This document shows positions 45,831 through 55,800 of a stretch of DNA of 64,000 nt, piece by piece (position 1 is the first letter of the stretch; each line of letters begins with the position of its first letter). The DNA comes from Shewanella maritima (GTDB lineage: Bacteria; Pseudomonadota; Gammaproteobacteria; Enterobacterales; Shewanellaceae). The stretch covers positions 1,674,001 through 1,738,000 of the forward strand of contig NZ_CP036200.1 of NCBI RefSeq assembly GCF_004295345.1. Direction: 5' to 3'. The translations under genes and the position numbers were made by a program. The notes beneath the pieces were generated by a model that saw only the letters and a program-made list of their open reading frames with translations, made no database searches and was not told the DNA's origin.

Positions 45831-47579
45831 TTACCAGTTGCTAACATTCTCAGCATTTAGGCTGTAGCTTGCTTGTAAAATGTCGCGCGCTTTAGCTAAA
45901 TCAGCAATGTATGCGTCAACATCACCAGTCAGTTCAGGAGCGTCACCCATATACTGATGCAGCATTTCAAAGTCGCTATCTGAAATCATGCTGTACTCAC
46001 TAAACTGCAGACCTAATGCAAAACCTTTCATTTCTGAGTAGTGCTTAGCTAGGTTTTCATAGTTGAAGTCAGCCGCTGTGCCGCCCGTTGCAAGCGGTGC
46101 AAGATCAGCTGTTGTGTCGTTGATGTAGTGAACAACTGTGGCCACAATTGCTAATTCCCAAGCCGCTAAAGCATCTTTAGCGTGAGTTTCAAGCTCATCC
46201 ATTTGCGCATCTGTTAGTGCACTACCCACGTTGTCGTTAATCAGTTTACGACCTGCGATAAATGCTTCCATTGCTTGCTTGGTGTAATCGGTTGGCATGC
46301 TGTTGTCAGCTGTGCCTAGGTCACGCTTTGCAGCATTCACTGACTGACCAAAGTTGTACTCGCTACGAAGGTCAATTTTGCCGTCGCCATCGGTATCGTG
46401 TGAACCATTCCAATCAGCACGGCCTGCATCGTCAGATACCTTGCCAGCGATTTCTACGTCTGAGTACTCTAAGTAGTTAGCCGCTGCGCCGAAGTAACCA
46501 AAGCCTTCATCAAATTGATGCTCTAAGTTAGTGTATGCCGCACCGTCTTTAGCTGGGTTGATGTTATCAGTCGTTAAACCTTTACCTTCATAATCAACAC
46601 CTAGGTAATCATCAGCAGACTGAGAGTAAGTCACTGACATTAGGATGAACTTTTGGATCATTTGCGCTAAATCTACGCCATCTTCGTCAACGTAGATTTT
46701 AGTAATGTCGTTGCCTAATACGTCTTGACGTACTTGACCATTGATCTTGGCAACGGCGTTGTCAGCAAGGCGATCAAATAAAGTGTTAATTAAGCCTGTT
46801 GGCGTAGTTGAGCCTTTTGCGCCCCAACCAGCAAATGCGCCATTGTTCCAGTCTTCGTGTTGACCAGCCGCGTCTTCACCAGCAACTTTCTGAGCGATGC
46901 TCTTGTAACCTGTAATACCACTTAATAGGCCATCTTTAGAGTTTTCGATAAAGGTAATTGGTAAGTCTGGGTATTCAGTGGTTTCATCTGGGTTGAAGAA
47001 GTAGTTTAACTTAGCAAGCACTTCATCTTTGGTAGTCACAACATTGTTATCAACGTCAGACTCTAGAGTATTTGTAATGTAGCTATTTAGCTCAGCAATT
47101 AAAATGTGACGAGCAGTTTGACCTGTGTACGATACGCTAGACTCACCATCATTTAACTTACTGTCGAACGTGTAACGGTCCATGATGTCCACTAACGTCA
47201 CGGTTAGGTCTTTAGTGTAAGTCGCACCTTCGCTGTCGGTTGTAGTTACCGCAACAGTTAGCTCAAGGCTATCAGCACTATCTGCATCTAACATCACGCC
47301 TTCTGCTAGCATCAGCTTGTTACCGTCTACAGCAAACACGTCACCTGCCACAGTAAATGTGTGGCTATCGCCGCTATCAGCATCAGTTGCGCTTAAATCA
47401 CCTACCATGGCACCAGCTGTGTTTTCATCCACAGTTGCATTCGACAAAGTAATGTCTGTTGGCGCTGAGTTAGTCGGTGTAACTGGTGCTGGGTCAGAAG
47501 AATCTGAACCACCACAAGCGGTTAGTAAGCCTAAAGATAAAGCGATAGTTGACGCTAGAACGGTTTTTTTCAATTGCAT
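45831..47579 (-). CDS. DUF4856 lipoprotein with cadherin-like domain
   Basis: The 582-aa protein has a lipoprotein signal (lipobox LTAC), a cadherin-like segment at about 40-130 (NSAPTDITLSNATVDENTAG, DADSGDSHTFTV) and a long helical DUF4856 domain to the end (MDRYTFDSKLNDGESSVSYT onward). A single DTDGDGKIDL Ca-binding loop is near 400. DUF4856 proteins are usually found next to imelysin and TonB receptor genes, as here, so it is probably part of an iron acquisition unit. It is the first gene of this cluster. Confidence 0.88.
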   Translation of the reverse strand: MQLKKTVLASTIALSLGLLTACGGSDSSDPAPVTPTNSAPTDITLSNATVDENTAGAMVGDLSATDADSGDSHTFTVAGDVFAVDGNKLMLAEGVMLDADSADSLELTVAVTTTDSEGATYTKDLTVTLVDIMDRYTFDSKLNDGESSVSYTGQTARHILIAELNSYITNTLESDVDNNVVTTKDEVLAKLNYFFNPDETTEYPDLPITFIENSKDGLLSGITGYKSIAQKVAGEDAAGQHEDWNNGAFAGWGAKGSTTPTGLINTLFDRLADNAVAKINGQVRQDVLGNDITKIYVDEDGVDLAQMIQKFILMSVTYSQSADDYLGVDYEGKGLTTDNINPAKDGAAYTNLEHQFDEGFGYFGAAANYLEYSDVEIAGKVSDDAGRADWNGSHDTDGDGKIDLRSEYNFGQSVNAAKRDLGTADNSMPTDYTKQAMEAFIAGRKLINDNVGSALTDAQMDELETHAKDALAAWELAIVATVVHYINDTTADLAPLATGGTAADFNYENLAKHYSEMKGFALGLQFSEYSMISDSDFEMLHQYMGDAPELTGDVDAYIADLAKARDILQASYSLNAENVSNW

Positions 47580-47655
47580 GAGAAGATCCTTGTAACACGC
47601 TACTTAAGAGTTGCAACCTATCGGCAACAACATTTGCAATCATGATACACAAATA

Positions 47656-47680
47656 CAAATGAGAATCCATACTATTCGCA
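47656..47680. promoter_or_regulatory. Candidate Fur box upstream of the iron cluster
   Basis: The stretch CAAATGAGAATCCATACTAT keeps the GAGAAT half of a Fur box (consensus GATAAT), while the right half TATTCGC is poor. It is about 75-100 nt upstream of the DUF4856 gene, so it could confer iron regulation, but the match is weak. Confidence 0.35.
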
Positions 47681-47838
47681 AATTAATTACCGCTTATATA
47701 GCCACATAAATTATGAGTATTATTCTTACTTTGAGTGTTTTTCTCTAAATACGTACATTTAGAGTAGGTCAAATCACTTAGCACTCTGTTTCCGAGCGCT
47801 CAGTTTCAAAGCGGACAGTTTCAAAGCGGCCACAAAAA

Positions 47839-47864
47839 ATGCGACTTCAATTGAAGTCGCATTG
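47839..47864 (-). terminator. Terminator of the CYTH/CHAD gene
   Basis: AATGCGACTTCAATTGAAGT and its continuation CGCATT form a near-perfect hairpin with no unpaired loop to spare. On the minus strand TTTTTTG follows. It lies downstream of the minus-strand gene ending at 47950. Confidence 0.75.
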
Positions 47865-47949
47865 TTAATTTGAGCCAACTGTTAAGTTGAACCAACTGTT
47901 GATTTGAACTCTTTGGAGGTCAACATAGCAGGTTATTACAATCAAAAGC

Positions 47950-49431
47950 CTACCAATATGGTTTCACTTTCAATGCACTTTTACGTGAATGCTCCATCGC
48001 GAACAACAAGCTAGACTCTTTATTCTCTAGCCAGCTATTGATATCAACACCTGCGCGCTCACTTAACTCGCGCAAACATTGATAAGCATTTAGTGTGGTG
48101 ATACCCAGTGCTAAATCTTGCCAAGGCGCTCTGAAGCTTTCGCGCTCAGCAGACAAGTACAACTCACCGTAGACCACGCCCACTAATATGCTTTCATCTA
48201 ATGCTTGGGCAACCGAGCGGTAATCTAGACTATTCATATCAAGCTGCTGTGGCATTAATTCTAAAATTCGCTTCCACGAATCCTGCTGCAAGTGATTAGC
48301 AAACAGCTCAAGCTCAGGGTAGTCCACTAATTGATGTTGACCCTTCTCCGTTTTCAGCAATAAGTCGACTAACGCCAATTGCAACTGGCCGTACTCAGGT
48401 TGCTGCCAAAGCTGATACAGCTTTTGCTCGTACTCATTGGCGCGCATATCTTGATGAATTTGCTCAAGCAATAACTCAGCATCTGGGGCTTTAACTAATA
48501 AGTTGCCATCGTCGGCAAGTAATAGGCAGTGCGCTTCAAGTGCCGAGATAAAATCAAGCTTGGTTTCGAGCTGCTCAAACCAATCAGCCACATGCTGCCC
48601 TAAAATACCGAACTGATTTAACGTCATTCGCAGTGCTCGCACTGCTGCGCGTAATTGTGCCCAAAGCATGGCTTGCTGGTCGATATCTGTGCTATCGATA
48701 AGTGCGCTTTCTATTAGCTGCCAACGCTCTAAACCGGTTTCTAATAAAGCAATCAAGGTATTTTGCAGACTCTTGTCTGTAGGCAGACGGATATATTGCA
48801 AATCTTCTAGCGGTTGTGGGTGCATCTTACCGGCAAGCAAGTATCCACGCTGGGCTTTACTGGCTTTACCAAGGCGCATAGGCACCTTCTTGGCAATTTC
48901 AGTAGCAAGCAATAATAATGCTGAAGCATCACCAGCAAGCAATTCAAGCTCTAACTCGCAAATAGGGTCTTGCAGATCGCCTGCAATCACATGCCCTGTG
49001 TCAAAGGCAATTTCAACTAAGCTCTGTTCTATATAGATATGCCAGCTTCGACGCGTGAAATTTGTCTCAAAAACACACTCAAGCTGTTCGTTTACCGTAT
49101 TAAGATCGAAGCCTTGTGGCCAAATTTCAGCTGGAAATAAGCTCAAATCAGGTCGATTGGCGTTTATTTCGACATTATATTCAGGACGAGAATGGATTCC
49201 ACCGACCACTTTTCCAGCGGTCTTGATTGTTTGTTCTTTGTAATCATCGCGCTTTCTCACCCTCAACCCCATGTGTTGCGCACGTAAAACAAGCTCAGGG
49301 GTGTCGTAGTACTTATTGATGAGCAGGTGAGTTGCCTGAGGCGTAGCACCTGGGTAAGCATTCAATACTTCCACTAACAAATCAGCTAGTTGAGCAGGAA
49401 GAAACAGTTTCAGTTCTATCTCAGAGTCCAT
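47950..49431 (-). CDS. ygiF: CYTH/CHAD domain protein (inorganic triphosphatase type)
   Basis: The 493-aa protein starts MDSEIELKLFLPAQL. The EIELKL motif is the hallmark of CYTH phosphohydrolases (about 1-200, with LRVRKRDDYKEQTIKT as the basic ligand tract). Residues about 215-490 form a helical CHAD domain that binds polyphosphate. It is similar to E. coli YgiF, a triphosphatase. It is next to the DUF47-Pit phosphate genes on the opposite strand, a sensible context for polyphosphate metabolism. Confidence 0.9.
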   Translation of the reverse strand: MDSEIELKLFLPAQLADLLVEVLNAYPGATPQATHLLINKYYDTPELVLRAQHMGLRVRKRDDYKEQTIKTAGKVVGGIHSRPEYNVEINANRPDLSLFPAEIWPQGFDLNTVNEQLECVFETNFTRRSWHIYIEQSLVEIAFDTGHVIAGDLQDPICELELELLAGDASALLLLATEIAKKVPMRLGKASKAQRGYLLAGKMHPQPLEDLQYIRLPTDKSLQNTLIALLETGLERWQLIESALIDSTDIDQQAMLWAQLRAAVRALRMTLNQFGILGQHVADWFEQLETKLDFISALEAHCLLLADDGNLLVKAPDAELLLEQIHQDMRANEYEQKLYQLWQQPEYGQLQLALVDLLLKTEKGQHQLVDYPELELFANHLQQDSWKRILELMPQQLDMNSLDYRSVAQALDESILVGVVYGELYLSAERESFRAPWQDLALGITTLNAYQCLRELSERAGVDINSWLENKESSLLFAMEHSRKSALKVKPYW

Positions 49432-49540
49432 TGTTCTCTCATTAAAATTATCACCAAAGATTCATCCGAGTGTCATAATAAGTTCACACTGTCACAATTC
49501 TGTAATCAAAATAACTTAGGATTGCCTCGCTCGAATCAGA

Positions 49541-49546
49541 TATAAT
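49541..49546 (+). promoter_or_regulatory. Candidate -10 element upstream of the phosphate pair
   Basis: A perfect TATAAT lies 131 nt before the DUF47 start. The -35 box is not clear: TTGCCT is only 13 nt away. A second TATAAT lies at 49590-49595. Either could be the promoter. Confidence 0.35.
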
Positions 49547-49608
49547 CGCCGAGCTAAAAATTGATTAAAAGCTGCACAGGCAAATAGCCTATAATGCAGT
49601 TTCATTAT

Positions 49609-49643
49609 GCGGTCGCTTGAGGTAACATGCGCCCGCTTTTTTT
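49609..49643 (+). terminator. Attenuator-like hairpin in the leader of the phosphate pair
   Basis: GCGGTCGC pairs with GCGCCCGC (one mismatch) around a 12-nt loop, followed directly by seven T. It lies 34 nt before the ATG at 49677 and downstream of two TATAAT motifs, so it can terminate transcription within the leader. Alternatively it could end minor upstream transcripts. Confidence 0.5.
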
Positions 49644-49676
49644 CCAAACCGGAACTAATTAAATAGGTAAACGGCA

Positions 49677-50357
49677 ATGCCAGTAAACTCTATTTTAGGT
49701 GTGTTTGCAAAATCACCTCTTAAGCCTTTAGAACAACATATCGACAAAGTAGACGAGTGCGCGTCATTACTCGTACCATTTTTCGAAGCCACCATTGAAG
49801 GTGACTGGGACAAAGCTGTATCTATTCGCAAGCAAATTAGTATGCTTGAGAAAGACGCTGACGCCCTTAAACGTGAAATTCGCTTAACCCTTCCAGGTGG
49901 TGTGTTCATGCCTGTTGAGCGTACTGACTTACTTGAGTTATTAACTCAGCAAGACAAAATCGCCAATAAAGCTAAAGACATTTCAGGCCGCATCATTGGC
50001 CGTCAATTAGTCTTCCCTCAACCGGTTCAAGCAACTTTTAGTGCCTACCTAAAGCGTTGTTTGGATGCCGTAGCACTTGCTAAGCAAGCTATCAACGAAC
50101 TTGACGATCTGCTCGAAACGGGTTTCCGTGGTCGCGAAGTTGAGTTAGTTGCCAATATGATCACCAAACTAGACTCCATTGAAGAAGATTCAGATGACTT
50201 ACAAATTCAAGTACGTCGTCAGCTACTTGCCGTTGAAGGTGAGTTGAATCCTGTTGATGTGATGTTTATGTACAAAATTATCGAATGGGTTGGCGGACTT
50301 GCCGACCTAGCAGAACGTGTTGGTTCGCGACTAGAGTTAATGCTAGCTCGTCACTAA
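49677..50357 (+). CDS. DUF47/TIGR00153 PhoU-like protein
   Basis: The 226-aa all-helical protein matches the DUF47 (PhoU-like) family, with DECASLLVPFFEATIEGDWD at about 24-44 and the conserved KAKDISGRIIGRQL near 98. Members sit next to Pit phosphate transporters and modulate them, as is likely here: pitA follows after 55 nt. It is cytoplasmic, with no TM segment. Confidence 0.93.
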   Translation: MPVNSILGVFAKSPLKPLEQHIDKVDECASLLVPFFEATIEGDWDKAVSIRKQISMLEKDADALKREIRLTLPGGVFMPVERTDLLELLTQQDKIANKAKDISGRIIGRQLVFPQPVQATFSAYLKRCLDAVALAKQAINELDDLLETGFRGREVELVANMITKLDSIEEDSDDLQIQVRRQLLAVEGELNPVDVMFMYKIIEWVGGLADLAERVGSRLELMLARH

Positions 50358-50412
50358 TCAATACGATTATTACTCGAAACAAATATAATCAAAGGTTATC
50401 AAGGATAACGAC

Positions 50413-51681
50413 ATGGTAGATGTATTAGTTGCAAACGGCCCTATGCTGATTGCTATTGCAGCCGCATTCGGCTTTCTAATGGCATGGGGTATTGGTGCAA
50501 ACGACGTTGCAAATGCAATGGGCACCTCTGTGGGCTCAAACGCCATCACTATTAAACAAGCAATCATCATCGCGATGATTTTCGAATTCTGTGGTGCTTA
50601 CCTAGCCGGTGGCGAAGTAACCAGCACGATTCGTAAAGGCATTATTGATGCGAGCTACTTTACCGCAACACCAGAACTACTGGTTTACGGTATGATTGCT
50701 GCGCTGCTTGCTGCAGGTATCTGGCTAGTTGTGGCATCAGCACTAGGCTGGCCGGTATCAACCACTCACTCAATCATTGGTGCAATCGTTGGTTTCGCCG
50801 CTGTGGGTGTAGGTACTGATGCTGTAGCATGGGGTAAGGTTGCAGGTATTGTTGGCTCTTGGGTCGTCACACCAGCTATCTCAGGCTTTATTGCTTTCCT
50901 AATTTTCCAAAGTGTACAAAAGCTAATTTTCGACACCGACAACCCACTAAATAACGCTAAGCGTTACGTGCCTTTCTATATGGCTTTAGCGGGCTTTGTT
51001 ATGTCACTTGTGACTATTACCAAAGGTCTAAAACACGTAGGTCTACACTTCTCTACTGTTGAAGCTTATGGCTTGGCTGTAGCGGTTGCTATCGCCGTTG
51101 GTATTTTTGGTAAAGTCGCTATCGCACGTCTAAAAATGGACACCAGTGCAGACAGCAAAACTCAATTCGGCAACGTTGAAAAAGTATTCGCAATCTTAAT
51201 GGTTGTTACCGCTTGTTGTATGGCATTCGCCCACGGCTCGAACGACGTAGCTAACGCGATTGGTCCACTAGCGGCAGTTGTTTCTGTTGTTGAAAGCGGC
51301 GGTGAAATCGGTAAGAAAGCAGTACTAGCATGGTGGATTCTACCGCTAGGTGCGACTGGTATCGTAATGGGTCTAGCCATCTTTGGTAAGCGCGTGATGA
51401 AAACCATTGGTAAAAACATCACTCACTTAACCCCTAGCCGTGGTTTTGCAGCAGAGCTTGCAGCCGCATCAACAGTAGTAATTGCTTCGGGTACTGGTCT
51501 ACCAATCTCTACCACTCAAACCCTAGTGGGTGCGGTATTAGGTGTGGGTATGGCGCGTGGTATCGCGGCAATTAACCTAAGCGTAGTACGTAACATCGTG
51601 GTTTCTTGGGTTGTTACACTGCCTGCAGGTGCTGCACTTTCAATCTTGTTCTTCTTCACGATTAAAGGCATCTTTGGCTAA
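50413..51681 (+). CDS. pitA: Low-affinity inorganic phosphate transporter (Pit family)
   Basis: The 422-aa transporter carries two PHO4 signatures, GIGANDVANAMGTSVGSNAI near residue 27 and HGSNDVANAIGPLAAV near 275. About ten TM helices are predicted, and it ends LSILFFFTIKGIFG. It imports phosphate with protons or metal-phosphate in the inner membrane. A short leader with a TATCAAGGATAACG ribosome-binding site precedes the ATG. It works with the DUF47 protein encoded upstream. Confidence 0.95.
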   Translation: MVDVLVANGPMLIAIAAAFGFLMAWGIGANDVANAMGTSVGSNAITIKQAIIIAMIFEFCGAYLAGGEVTSTIRKGIIDASYFTATPELLVYGMIAALLAAGIWLVVASALGWPVSTTHSIIGAIVGFAAVGVGTDAVAWGKVAGIVGSWVVTPAISGFIAFLIFQSVQKLIFDTDNPLNNAKRYVPFYMALAGFVMSLVTITKGLKHVGLHFSTVEAYGLAVAVAIAVGIFGKVAIARLKMDTSADSKTQFGNVEKVFAILMVVTACCMAFAHGSNDVANAIGPLAAVVSVVESGGEIGKKAVLAWWILPLGATGIVMGLAIFGKRVMKTIGKNITHLTPSRGFAAELAAASTVVIASGTGLPISTTQTLVGAVLGVGMARGIAAINLSVVRNIVVSWVVTLPAGAALSILFFFTIKGIFG

Positions 51682-51734
51682 GCCAATCTAAGCAGCGCTA
51701 ACCAGATGGGTTAGCATGCTAAAAAATGCGATTT

Positions 51735-51762
51735 AAGAAGGAAGTCTTATGACTTCCTTCTT
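51735..51762 (+). terminator. Terminator after pitA
   Basis: AAGAAGGAAGTC pairs with GACTTCCTTCTT around TTAT. The T-run is weak (TTCTTGCATT), but the stem is long. Confidence 0.65.
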
Positions 51763-51820
51763 GCATTCAGGGCCTTAAATAAATAGCATGACAGCACGTT
51801 ATTAGGTAAAGGTGTTTCCC

Positions 51821-52390
51821 GTGTTTAGAATCCTTTCTCTGCTCAGTTTTTTCTTTATTTCATTTGCTAGTGTCGCGCAAACTCAATATGTGTCTGACGA
51901 TGTATTTATCTATATTCACGGCGGTCCAGGTACCCAATACCGTATCTTAGGCAGTATTGAAGCGGGTCAGCCGATCACTGCTACCGGTAAAACCGACGGT
52001 GAGTTCACGCAGATTGTTGATCATAAAGACCGTGAAGGTTGGGTAAAAACCGACAGCTTAAGCGCTGAGCCAAGTTTTCGTGAGCGTCTGCCTAAAGTTG
52101 AGGCTGAATTAGCGCAAACCAAGCAGCAACTGGCTAGCTTTACCAACGACAACACCAGTATGTCTGAGCAGCTAAAAACAGCTAACAGCGAAGTACGCAC
52201 ATTAAAAGCAAAGCTGGCTGAAGTGGAAGCCGAGCGTGATACAGCTCAGGCTCAAGTGAAAGAAGCGATTGATAACAAGCGTTATCACATGTGGCAAGAA
52301 GGCGGCATGATCGCCGGTATTGGTGCGCTTATTGGTATTATTCTGGTTTATCTACCTCGCCCGCAGCGTCGCCGTAAAGAGCGTTGGTAA
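51821..52390 (+). CDS. ygiM: YgiM-like SH3-domain membrane protein (TIGR04211)
   Basis: The GTG at 51821 has an AAGG 8 nt upstream; a GTG 9 nt earlier is an alternative. The product is 189 aa: a signal peptide (RILSLLSFFFISFASVAQ), a bacterial SH3 domain at about 20-85 (SDDVFIYIHGGPGTQYRILG), a coiled coil at about 90-150 (ELAQTKQQLASF, EVRTLKAKLAEVEAERDTAQ), a TM segment (MIAGIGALIGIILVYL) and a basic tail (PRPQRRRKERW). This is the E. coli YgiM architecture. It is probably a periplasmic envelope protein anchored by the C-terminal helix. Confidence 0.87.
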   Translation: MFRILSLLSFFFISFASVAQTQYVSDDVFIYIHGGPGTQYRILGSIEAGQPITATGKTDGEFTQIVDHKDREGWVKTDSLSAEPSFRERLPKVEAELAQTKQQLASFTNDNTSMSEQLKTANSEVRTLKAKLAEVEAERDTAQAQVKEAIDNKRYHMWQEGGMIAGIGALIGIILVYLPRPQRRRKERW

Positions 52391-52426
52391 CTCTTAATCT
52401 TTACCAGAAGTAGACTATTCAATGAT

Positions 52427-52459
52427 AAGAGCCAGCATTAATGCTGGCTCTTGTTTTTT
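52427..52459 (+). terminator. Terminator after the ygiM-like gene
   Basis: AAGAGCCAGCAT pairs with ATGCTGGCTCTT around two bases, followed by GTTTTTT. Confidence 0.85.
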
Positions 52460-52892
52460 GCCTCAAGATTTTATTTCAATTATTAGCCAGCACCTGCTGC
52501 GAAATAACAGTTAAACGACACATCTCATTCACTGGACAGACCATAAAATCCACTCACTATTTCTCGCTAAAACTATCCTGCAATCATCCAAGAAAATCAC
52601 TCCACTAACCAACTGGATTAATTGTACTTAACTAAACATTTCATCGCCTTGCACGCTGGGCTAAAACAGTCATCACATACAACTTTTTGCCAGTACCGAA
52701 ATCACGATTAATCGACTACATTTTGCAACACATATCACAAGTTAAACACAAGGGTGTTCAAGGTCACATTTTTATGTATACTCTGCGCAGCAAAATCGTA
52801 CATTGTATACAAAATAAAATCCTAATAGAGGGATAACTCATAAATACAATGTGGCTACAACTACCTCAACGGACCTAGATGGAAGCATAAAT
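52460..52892. other. putA upstream region
   Basis: This part of a roughly 500-nt gap holds a candidate -10 (TATACT, 52777-52782) and a TTGTATACAA palindrome just downstream. The rest is AT-rich without a recognisable gene. A GTG at 52851 is in frame with putA but lacks a good ribosome-binding site. Confidence 0.45.
52803..52812. promoter_or_regulatory. TTGTATACAA palindrome upstream of putA
   Basis: This perfect 10-bp palindrome of the TnGTnnnACnA type is seen in operators of FadR-subfamily GntR regulators. It lies about 20-35 nt downstream of a candidate -10 TATACT, a position suited to repression of putA. No regulator gene is nearby. Confidence 0.4.
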
Positions 52893-55800
52893 ATGTTTAA
52901 AGCGAGCGCTGTTTTAGGCGGACATTACGATGACGCCACTCTCGATACCCTGTTTCAAGCCATCACCGACAACTATATTGTTGACGAAGAGCAATACTTA
53001 TCAGAGTTAATCAAACTTATCCCATCGTCTGATGAAGACATTCGTCAGGTAACCGACCATGCCCATTCTCTGGTCAACAAGGTTCGTCAGTACGAGAAAA
53101 AAGGGCTAATGGTCGGTATTGACGCGTTTTTGCAGCAATACAGCCTAGAGACGCAAGAAGGCATTATTTTAATGTGTCTGGCTGAAGCCCTACTTCGCAT
53201 CCCTGATTCAGAAACCGCTGACGCGCTCATTGAAGACAAGCTGTCTGGCGCTAAGTGGGACGAGCATTTAAACAAAAGTGGCTCTGTATTAGTCAACGCC
53301 TCAACCTGGGGTTTAATGCTTACCGGTAAAATCGTAAAGCTAGACCGCAAGGTTGATGGCAAACCAAGCAACCTACTAAATCGTTTGGTCAACAAGATGG
53401 GCGAGCCAGTGATCCGCCAGGCAATGCTGTCGGCAATGAAGATCATGGGTAAGCAGTTCGTTCTTGGACGTGATATTAAAGAAGGCCTAAAAAACAGCGT
53501 TGATAAACGCAAGCTAGGCTATACCCACAGCTACGACATGCTAGGTGAAGCCGCCCTTACTGCAAAAGATGCTGAAAAGTATTTTGCGGATTACTCAGAC
53601 GCCATTGCAGCACTAGGCGAGCAAAGTTACGACGAGTCACAAGCTCCGCGCCCAACTATTTCAATTAAGCTTTCAGCGCTACACCCTCGTTATGAAGTGG
53701 CCAATGAAGAGCGCGTACTCACTGAGCTTTACGACTCAGTCATTAAGCTTATCACCCAGGCGCGTAGCTTAAATATTGGTATCTCAATTGATGCTGAAGA
53801 AATGGATCGCCTAGAGCTATCGCTTAAACTATTCCAAAAACTCTATAACTCAGAAGCCGCTAAAGGCTGGGGCTTACTTGGTCTTGTAGTACAAGCCTAC
53901 TCTAAGCGCGCATTACCTGTGCTTTGCTGGATTAACCGCTTAGCGAAAGAGCAAGGCGATGAAATCCCACTACGTCTAGTAAAAGGCGCTTACTGGGACA
54001 GCGAGCTAAAATGGGCACAGCAAGCTGGCGAAGGCGGCTACCCGCTGTATACCCGCAAAGCCGGTACCGATGCTTCATATCTGGCTTGTGCACGCTTCCT
54101 ACTATCAGATGCAACCACAGGTAATATCTACCCGCAGTTTGCTACTCACAACGCGCAAACGGTGGCAAGCATTAGCGCCATGGCAAATGGTCGTAACTAT
54201 GAATTCCAGCGTCTACACGGTATGGGCGAAGAGCTTTACGACACTATGCTAGCTGAAGCTGGTGCGAAATCAGTACGTATTTATGCGCCAATTGGTGCTC
54301 ACAAAGACTTACTGCCATATCTGGTACGTCGCCTACTTGAAAATGGTGCTAACACCTCGTTTGTACATAAGCTAGTAGACCCTAAAACTCCAATCGAGAG
54401 CCTAGTAGTACATCCGCTAGTGACTTTGAAGAAGTATCGCACCCTGGCAAACAGTCAAATCGTACTTCCAGATGATATTTTTGGTGACGAGCGCAAAAAC
54501 TCAAAAGGCATGAACCTAAACATTATCTCTGAATCGACTGACTTCTTTAGCAAGCTTGATTCTTTTGCAGGCACCCAATGGCAAGGTGGACCACTGGTTA
54601 ACGGCGAGACTTTATCTTCGAGCGGCGCGCCAGAGCAAGTATTTAGCCCATTCGACACGACTAAGCTTGTAGGTAATATTACCCATGCTGACGAGCAAGC
54701 TATTGAGCTTGCATTGTCTTCGGCAAAAGCTGCATTCCCAAGCTGGAATCACACTCCAGTTGAGCAGCGCGCCGTTGCATTGAACAAGCTAGCTGATTTA
54801 CTTGAAGACAATCGCGAAGAGCTTATCGCCCTTTGTACCCGCGAAGCCGGTAAGAGTATTCAAGACGGTATTGACGAAGTACGCGAAGCGGTCGATTTTT
54901 GTCGCTATTACGCAGTCCAAGCAACCAAGATGATGGCGACACCAGAGGTGATGCCGGGGCCAACTGGTGAACTGAACGAGCTATTTGTACAAGGCCGTGG
55001 TGTATTCGTATGTATTAGCCCATGGAACTTCCCACTGGCTATCTTCTTAGGTCAAGTAACAGCTGCGCTTGCTGCAGGTAACACGGTTGTGGCTAAACCT
55101 GCAGAGCAAACTTGTCTTGTGGGTTACCGCGCGGTGCAACTGGCTCACCAAGCAGGTATTCCAGTTGAAGCTCTGCAATACCTGCCAGGCACGGGAGCAA
55201 CTGTTGGCGCTAAGATCACTAGCGATGAGCGTATTGCTGGCGTGTGTTTCACCGGCTCTACCGGCACTGCTAAAGTCATTAACCGCACCCTAGCTGAGCG
55301 CGATGGTGCAATCATTCCGCTAATCGCGGAAACCGGTGGCCAAAATGCCATGGTGGTTGACTCAACCTCTCAACCTGAGCAAGTTGTATTAGATATTGTC
55401 GACTCATCATTCACCAGTGCCGGTCAACGCTGCTCTGCGCTGCGTGTGCTGTACATTCAAGAAGATATTGCCGAGCGTGTACTTGATGTGATGAAAGGTG
55501 CGATGGAACAATTAACCATAGGCAACCCGCAATCAGTCAAAACCGACGTAGGCCCTGTGATTGACGCGACTGCTGCTGCAAACTTAAACGCGCATATTGA
55601 CCACATTAGCCAGGTCGGCAAGCTTATCAACAAGCTTGAACTGCCAGAGGGCACTGAAAATGGTCACTTTGTGGCGCCAACGGCCGTTGAGATTGACTCA
55701 ATCAAGGTGCTAGAAAAAGAACACTTTGGCCCTATCTTGCACGTTATTCGCTACAAAGCGTCTGAGCTTGATAAAGTCATCGACGATATCAACAGCACGG

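Larger units (their letters stand above)
47580..47949. other. Intergenic region with candidate Fur site and ygiF terminator
   Basis: The 370-nt region contains a Fur-like sequence at 47656-47680 and, toward the right, a terminator at 47839-47864. Repeated short motifs such as CCAACTGTTAAGTTGAACC occur near 47875-47895. No gene was found. Confidence 0.5.

Noticed and set aside
52851..52892. GTG start for PutA
   Set aside because: The ATG at 52893 has a better ribosome-binding site and matches the family N-terminus.
53087..53512. 141-codon minus-strand frame inside putA
   Set aside because: It is the shadow of a strongly conserved gene.
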